Virus record (IMG/VR): IMGVR_UViG_3300008339_006854
Span: 1 to 43,734 of that record
Direction: 5' to 3' (one strand)
Source of the DNA: a virus
DNA length: 43,734 bases
In this document: positions 39,952 through 43,734 of the stretch, one piece after another
Position numbering within the stretch: the first letter of the stretch is position 1
Layout: the number at the start of each line of letters is the position of its first letter
The notes under the pieces: generated by a model
What the model was told of the DNA's origin: nothing
Databases searched by the model: none
What the model saw: the letters and a program-made list of their open reading frames with translations, nothing else
Translations under genes and position numbers: made by a program

Positions 39952-40644
39952 TTGGAAAAAAATCTATCACAAGTCCTTCGCGAACGCATGAAGGCAGACG
40001 GCAAGAGATTCTGGGCTGGTGACAACATCAGTGATTATGTTGCTGAGTCAGATCGTGAACATTTGATTATGGAGGCCACTCAAGCATTTGAACAAGTTCT
40101 CGATACACTACTAATTGACAGGGAAAATGATCCTAACTCACAAGGCACGGCGCAACGCCTTGCAAAAATGTACTTCAATGAAATTATGGCTGGTCGCTAT
40201 GAGACGAGCCCTAATGCTACGGCTTTCCCAAACGATACGGACGGAGCATACGAAGGTATGCTTGTGGTGCGTTCAGAGCTTAAGAGCATGTGTTCGCATC
40301 ATCACCAGCCTGTTACGGGTGTGGCTTATATTGGAATCATTGCTGGCCCCAAACTTATTGGTCTATCCAAGTATACCAGGATTGCGCAATGGTGTGCCCG
40401 TCGAGGCACTCTCCAAGAAGAGCTATGTATGGATATTGCTCGCGAAATTGAATTCGCGACCGGGTCCAAGGATGTTGCAGTTTATATACAAGCTACCCAT
40501 GGTTGTTGTGAGAATCGCGGTATCATGGCTCACTCTAGTCTCACCCAAACAACAGTTTTACACGGTGCGTTTAAATCAGACCAAAGTGTAAAAAAAGAAT
40601 TCTTTGACAACATCAAACTACAACAGGACTTTGCACCACGATGA
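39952..40644 (+). CDS. folE: GTP cyclohydrolase I
   Basis: 230 residues with a TTG start after CGGAG. SMCSHHHQPVTG holds the zinc Cys and His, LSKYTRIAQWCARRGTLQEELC the subunit and substrate region, and ATHGCCENRG the second zinc Cys. The enzyme opens GTP to dihydroneopterin triphosphate, the first step to folate or to queuosine and other 7-deazaguanines. With a QueD-like gene 2.6 kb downstream and a DpdA-like gene upstream, the 7-deazaguanine route is the better reading. Its end overlaps a DNA glycosylase gene. Confidence 0.95.
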   Translation: MEKNLSQVLRERMKADGKRFWAGDNISDYVAESDREHLIMEATQAFEQVLDTLLIDRENDPNSQGTAQRLAKMYFNEIMAGRYETSPNATAFPNDTDGAYEGMLVVRSELKSMCSHHHQPVTGVAYIGIIAGPKLIGLSKYTRIAQWCARRGTLQEELCMDIAREIEFATGSKDVAVYIQATHGCCENRGIMAHSSLTQTTVLHGAFKSDQSVKKEFFDNIKLQQDFAPR

Positions 40645-41051
40645 TATTTTTTCATGCATTACGAGATGATCTGATGGTTCAACAACAAATCTCTAACTCA
40701 TGGGAACACATGGTTGGAGTGATCATGTTGAATCAAACAGGCCGCAAATCTGTAAAAACAACCTTGCCAGAATTTTTATACTGGTTCCCAACGCCGGAAG
40801 CATTGATCGCAGCCGATGAAGATTTTGTAAAAAGCATTATTGCACCATTAGGTATGGCTAATGTAAGATACACCAGATTGAAAAAAATGAGTCAAGACTA
40901 CATGACTTGGAATGGTGATGATGCTACCGATTTGTACGGCATTGGCAAATACGGCAGTGATAGTTATGAAATTTTTTTCAAGAAGAACTATACTGTAGAA
41001 CCCAATGACAAAGAACTCAAACGATATCTCAAAGAGGAAGTTTGCGTATGA
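40641..41051 (+). CDS. HhH-GPD DNA glycosylase-like (MBD4-like)
   Basis: 136 residues, coupled to folE by ATGA. LNQTGRKSVKTTLPEFLYWFPTPE, then IAPLGMANVRYTRLKKMS, the helix-hairpin-helix LYGIGKYGSDSYEIF (from 98) and EPNDKEL with the catalytic-type Asp123 match the glycosylase domain of MBD4-like enzymes. No iron-sulfur Cys cluster as in endonuclease III. The protein is about as long as the bare catalytic domain. MBD4-type enzymes remove thymine or uracil from mismatches with G. The link with FolE raises the option that it acts on modified bases or on host DNA. Confidence 0.8.
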   Translation: MIFFHALRDDLMVQQQISNSWEHMVGVIMLNQTGRKSVKTTLPEFLYWFPTPEALIAADEDFVKSIIAPLGMANVRYTRLKKMSQDYMTWNGDDATDLYGIGKYGSDSYEIFFKKNYTVEPNDKELKRYLKEEVCV

Positions 41052-41161
41052 TAATTATTACTAATTATACTGGCAACATTCAATTTCCAGTTGAAGAAGG
41101 ATTGTTGGAATGGTTGCAAGCGAACTATCCCTACTCACAATACCATTTGGAGGAGATCTAA
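41048..41161 (+). CDS. 37-residue peptide
   Basis: ATG at 41048 overlaps the glycosylase stop (ATGA). The product MIIITNYTGNIQFPVEEGLL ends EWLQANYPYSQYHLEEI, acidic and aromatic, and its last codons contain the GGAGGAG ribosome site of the next gene. Not recognised. Coding is supported by the overlap and by the tight fit between two genes. Confidence 0.5.
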   Translation: MIIITNYTGNIQFPVEEGLLEWLQANYPYSQYHLEEI

Positions 41162-41500
41162 ATGGCCGGACGAAAACCAATGGTGTCCAAAGCAGAACTA
41201 TTAGCTCTTGAAGAGTTAAAACTGGAATTTGAAGCACTAACTACATTTACTACAGAGGAAAATCAAATGGCAAAATCAAAAGCAAAAACAAAGACTGAAG
41301 GGTCTGTAAAAAAACTCAGCGACAAGCTGGTCAAAGTTAACGAAAACTTTAGCATCAACATGTATGACAATGGCTACATGATTGAAGTAAGCGGTAGGGA
41401 CGATGAAGACAACTGGAAAACTTCCAAGATCATCGTTGACACTGTAGACGAACTGTTGGTGTTGGTTCGTGAAGCAACTGAAATTGAAAGGGCAGAATAA
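41162..41500 (+). CDS. Conserved-type small phage protein
   Basis: 112 residues with a strong GGAGGAG site. The first 35 residues are helical and acidic, followed by KSKAKTKTEG and a C-terminal unit with KLSDKLVKVNENFSINMYDN, YMIEVSGRDDEDNWKTSKI and VDELLVLVREA. An internal ATG at 41267 after GAGG could give a second product of about 77 residues. I recall the C-terminal unit from T4-like phages, without known function. Confidence 0.65.
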   Translation: MAGRKPMVSKAELLALEELKLEFEALTTFTTEENQMAKSKAKTKTEGSVKKLSDKLVKVNENFSINMYDNGYMIEVSGRDDEDNWKTSKIIVDTVDELLVLVREATEIERAE

Positions 41501-41673
41501 TGGCTAAGAAAATCACTCCTTATGAACAAGCGCCTTATCAACAAGGCTATGAGCAGGCCAAGGCCGGCGAAAAATGCCTCAACCCCTATTTGAAACTGGA
41601 AGATGCCGAAGCAGATGCTGACGACTTCCAACGTGGATATGACAATGCTATTGAGGCCTTGGATCAAGAGTGA
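41500..41673 (+). CDS. Small acidic protein
   Basis: 57 residues. ATG at 41500 overlaps the previous stop (TAATG) and its own TGA overlaps the GTG of the next gene. The product reads MAKKITPYEQAPYQQGYEQA, AGEKCLNPYL and DDFQRGYDNAIEAL, resembling short phage proteins with two GY-xA repeats. Function unknown. Confidence 0.6.
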   Translation: MAKKITPYEQAPYQQGYEQAKAGEKCLNPYLKLEDAEADADDFQRGYDNAIEALDQE

Positions 41674-42116
41674 TTAGATATCTGAATCTGCCTAAAATTC
41701 CAGTTGAGATTTTAGACAGCCTCAATTACAATTTTGATCAATACTCGTTTAAGGCCAACTATCTTAACGGTGCTTACAAGTGGTCAGACGATTTTACCCA
41801 ACAGATAGATACATGGTGCAAGCAAAATATTTGTGACACTATGCATTGGGGATTTCAGTTTATGAACAACGATATCATTGCACACAAAGATGTTGGTACT
41901 GAAGTAAAATTAACGTATTTGATTGACGCTGGTGGAAGCAATGTTAGGACCAATTTTTTTGAAGATGATAAAACTACCATAACACACAGTTTTGTTATTC
42001 CAACACATCAATGGCACATATTGCATGCCAGCAGATATCATAGTGTAGAAGGCATAGAATCTGGACATACTAGATTCAGCTTGACTGGAAGAGTTTTTCC
42101 GTTACCAATTGAATGA
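41670..42116 (+). CDS. 2OG-Fe(II) oxygenase-like protein
   Basis: 148 residues with a GTG start (GTGA overlap). IIAHKDVG gives His72 and Asp74, RYHSVEG gives His124, and TRFSLTGR gives Arg135, matching the HxD...H...R pattern of 2-oxoglutarate/iron dioxygenases. TYLIDAGGSNVRTNFFE is the middle of the barrel. Family members hydroxylate proteins, small molecules or nucleic-acid bases. Short but with all metal ligands. It overlaps the HIT gene by ATGA. Confidence 0.7.
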   Translation: MIRYLNLPKIPVEILDSLNYNFDQYSFKANYLNGAYKWSDDFTQQIDTWCKQNICDTMHWGFQFMNNDIIAHKDVGTEVKLTYLIDAGGSNVRTNFFEDDKTTITHSFVIPTHQWHILHASRYHSVEGIESGHTRFSLTGRVFPLPIE

Positions 42117-42517
42117 AAACTATTATGACTGATTTAGAAATTGCATATCAACAAGATATTGCACCCTGGGACGACCGTGTGACAGAACTGTCAGACTATC
42201 ACGTGGCTGTGTTTCGTGATCGTTATCCTGTCACACCCGGTCATTTGTTGTTTGTGCCACAGTACAATAACGATGCGGTAATCATGGACTGTTTTGAATC
42301 AGCCATGCTGCATGGTCGCAGAATGGTTGTCAATGGCGAATGTGATGCATTTAATATCGGCATCAACATGGGTCGTGAAGCAGGTCAAACTGTGATGTAT
42401 CCACATGTGCATTTGATTCCACGCCGAGCAGGTGACTGTGCTGACCCAGTGGGCGGAGTACGTGGGGTTATTATTGGACAAGCTAACTACAAAACAGGTA
42501 GTTACCAAAAACCATAA
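42113..42517 (+). CDS. HIT-family nucleotide hydrolase
   Basis: 134 residues. RDRYPVTPGHLLFVPQ and FNIGINMGREAGQTVMYPHVHLIPR fit the HIT fold, with YPHVH at 96-100 in place of HxHxH (the first His is Tyr). The catalytic and last His (98 and 100) are kept. Such proteins cleave nucleotide phosphoramidates, Ap4A-like compounds or related adducts. It lies between two dioxygenase-like genes. Confidence 0.85.
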   Translation: MKTIMTDLEIAYQQDIAPWDDRVTELSDYHVAVFRDRYPVTPGHLLFVPQYNNDAVIMDCFESAMLHGRRMVVNGECDAFNIGINMGREAGQTVMYPHVHLIPRRAGDCADPVGGVRGVIIGQANYKTGSYQKP

Positions 42518-42522
42518 TTAAC

Positions 42523-43179
42523 ATGCAAAAAAAAATTATATACAAAAAAAAGTATATTTCATTGAGCGTTGTCAATGATATAAAATCATACTATGAAAAA
42601 ATAAATGATTCATTGTTAGACTCAGCTGGACCTTATCCTAATCCAAAATCTAAACTGGGATGGGCAAGTTGTTGGGATCGTCAGTTGCACTATGAACTGC
42701 CCCGAAGTCCTATTCATAAAATAGTCAACCAGTTAAAAACAGACTTTGGTGAGTTTATCATCCACGATTCCAGTATCCGATATTTGTCAGCACCAATTTT
42801 GCCACATAGCGACATTAGAGGAGTCGATTGGCTCAAAGAAAATAAAAGCAAAGGTTTCAAAGAAGGTCTTACTTTTTTAATTCCTTTGTGGTGGAAAGAC
42901 GGTCATACTCCTGGTACTGCATTTTATAGTTGTCCAGCCAATTTGAATGAACCATTATATACAGATATGCCAAACATCTTGCCAGCGTATTCTGACCAAT
43001 ACACTGAAGAAGCAAGAAATTTCAGTGTAAGAAAAATCATAAAATGGGAGTCACCTGGTGATCTAATTGCGTTTGAAAGTTTCCAATGGCACGGATCGTG
43101 CCAATGGGGCGATGTCACATATGATCGAGAAACTTGGTCTAAAGAGTTTCTTTCAATAGAAACCTGGCGTGAACCTTAA
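42523..43179 (+). CDS. Second 2OG-Fe(II) oxygenase-like protein
   Basis: 218 residues. PHSD gives His95 and Asp97, FQWHG gives His190 and YDRETW gives Arg202, in the order of the dioxygenase site. GLTFLIPLWWKDG and PGDLIAFESF support the double-stranded beta helix. The N-terminus is very basic (MQKKIIYKKKYISL). It is not closely similar to the gene at 41670. The coding sequence is more AT-rich at the start than its neighbours, perhaps a sign of separate origin. Confidence 0.65.
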   Translation: MQKKIIYKKKYISLSVVNDIKSYYEKINDSLLDSAGPYPNPKSKLGWASCWDRQLHYELPRSPIHKIVNQLKTDFGEFIIHDSSIRYLSAPILPHSDIRGVDWLKENKSKGFKEGLTFLIPLWWKDGHTPGTAFYSCPANLNEPLYTDMPNILPAYSDQYTEEARNFSVRKIIKWESPGDLIAFESFQWHGSCQWGDVTYDRETWSKEFLSIETWREP

Positions 43180-43237
43180 CCTCTGTTGATATTTAATATA
43201 AGTATTTCTCTAAGCGGCCTGTCCGGCATCATCCCGC

Positions 43238-43266
43238 TATACAAACTCTGCTGCCTATGCTATAAT
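43238..43266 (+). promoter_or_regulatory. Sigma70 promoter for the queD-like gene
   Basis: TATACA (43238-43243, 4 of 6 bases), 17 nt, TATAAT (43261-43266) with a TGC extended -10. Start expected near 43273, so the leader would be under 12 nt with GAGG as ribosome site. Confidence 0.55.
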
Positions 43267-43273
43267 ACATAGG
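43254..43273 (+). promoter_or_regulatory. Inverted repeat around a -10 box
   Basis: CCTATG (43254-43259) and CATAGG (43268-43273) enclose CTATAATA. It may be an operator or a smaller form of the hairpins at 1656 and 32532. There is no T run. Confidence 0.4.
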
Positions 43274-43281
43274 AGGACAAT

Positions 43282-43734
43282 ATGGCAACAAATCAACCAG
43301 TACAATACAAGTACACCAGCACCAAAGAGTATCATGATGCTTTTCCCTGCGCATACCGTCAATGGCGTGCCGACAGCCACTGCAATCTAATTCACGGTTA
43401 CTCATTCTCAATGAAGTTCTACTTTGGCACAGACAACCTGGATGTGCGTAACTGGGCCGCTGACTATGGCGGTCTCAAAGAACTTAAAAAGACATTAGAA
43501 GATCAATTTGATCATACCTTGCTGGTGTCTGCAGATGATCCAGAGCTGGCGACATACAAGCTCTTGCAAGAGAAAAAAATGGCCAAACTCACAATCCTGC
43601 CACGCTTAGGGTGTGAAGGCTTGGCAGACATGCTGTACAAGTATGTGAACGGTGTTTACATTCCGGACCTGTGGGGACCGGGTGAAGCAGAGCGTCTCTG
43701 GTGCTATCGTGTGGAAGTGCGCGAAACACAGAGC
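43282..43734 (+). CDS. queD: QueD/PTPS-like enzyme, cut by right edge
   Basis: 151 residues visible, open at the edge, after AGGAGG. HCNLIHGYSFSMKFYFG (about 34-50) matches the Cys and His region of 6-carboxytetrahydropterin/6-pyruvoyltetrahydropterin synthases, WAADYGGLKELKKTLEDQFDHTLL the central Asp-His region, and GCEGLADMLYKY the Glu. FPCAY stands where FSAAH is usual and HGY where HGH is usual, so the zinc site differs from standard QueD. The product of FolE would be the substrate, leading to preQ0. Confidence in the family is high, in exact activity moderate. Confidence 0.85.
   Translation, partial: MATNQPVQYKYTSTKEYHDAFPCAYRQWRADSHCNLIHGYSFSMKFYFGTDNLDVRNWAADYGGLKELKKTLEDQFDHTLLVSADDPELATYKLLQEKKMAKLTILPRLGCEGLADMLYKYVNGVYIPDLWGPGEAERLWCYRVEVRETQS

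Noticed and set aside
1-43734. Prophage or integration functions
   Set aside because: No integrase, repressor, att-like repeat or bacterial flanking gene was seen, and the gene content is that of a lytic T4-type phage.

Overview
This window looks like part of the genome of a large T4-type myovirus, probably an uncultured aquatic phage. The reasons are a family B DNA polymerase of near-T4 gp43 size, a gp45-type sliding clamp and a small DsbA-like protein. Genes are densely packed with ATGA-type overlaps, and there are TATAAATA-like late promoter motifs. No integrase, tRNA, rRNA, CRISPR array or insertion sequence was seen. The host cannot be named from the sequence. Family assignments come from motifs read by eye, not from database searches.

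Layout: (1) 1-1638, end of a LamG-like fibre gene, small structural protein, holin-like protein and small secreted/membrane peptides, closed by a terminator. (2) 1640-5497, a chaperone module: type II DnaJ, ClpA-like unfoldase with an intact ClpP-docking IGF loop, and an unknown protein. (3) 5508-8133, small beta-rich virion-type proteins, a cytidylyltransferase-like protein and a GT-A glycosyltransferase. (4) 8151-14865 and 20154-23309, a late module of probable internal (core) virion proteins. It includes a 1389-residue nucleotidyltransferase/metallopeptidase/amidoligase polyprotein, a Dps-like ferritin, and several proteins with a T4-like capsid-targeting N-terminus ending in [I/L]-x-E. (5) 14899-20116, an inserted glycan-type island whose last three genes lie on the minus strand: two glycosyltransferase-like proteins, a PIG-L deacetylase, an SGNH hydrolase, a SEKT-family protein and a radical SAM/SPASM enzyme. 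(6) 23442-29217, replication: DsbA-like, amidinotransferase, DNA polymerase, methyltransferase-like protein and sliding clamp. (7) 29219-33560, sulfotransferase, DpdA/TGT-like transglycosylase, HNH-like protein and FkbM methyltransferase. (8) 33557-39884, conserved small phage proteins and a second glycan island (two SGNH proteins, GT-B, GalE, DegT-like, SEKT-family). (9) 39952-43734, FolE, an MBD4-like HhH glycosylase, small proteins, two 2OG-Fe(II) oxygenase-like proteins around a HIT protein, and a QueD-like gene cut by the right edge.

Two promoter classes can be read. Host-type sigma70 promoters, all with a 17-nt spacer, precede dnaJ, clpA, dsbA, the clamp, the HNH gene, fkbM, folE and queD. 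TAAATA/TATAAATA motifs sit only 4-9 nt before the ATG of virion and internal-protein genes that lack a Shine-Dalgarno, which suggests leaderless late mRNAs. Two sigma70 promoters are built into Rho-independent terminator hairpins.

The most interesting systems are: a probable prohead-protease-processed set of injected proteins; a 7-deazaguanine DNA modification route (FolE, QueD-like, DpdA-like) with a DNA glycosylase coupled to FolE; and the dual-use terminator-promoters.
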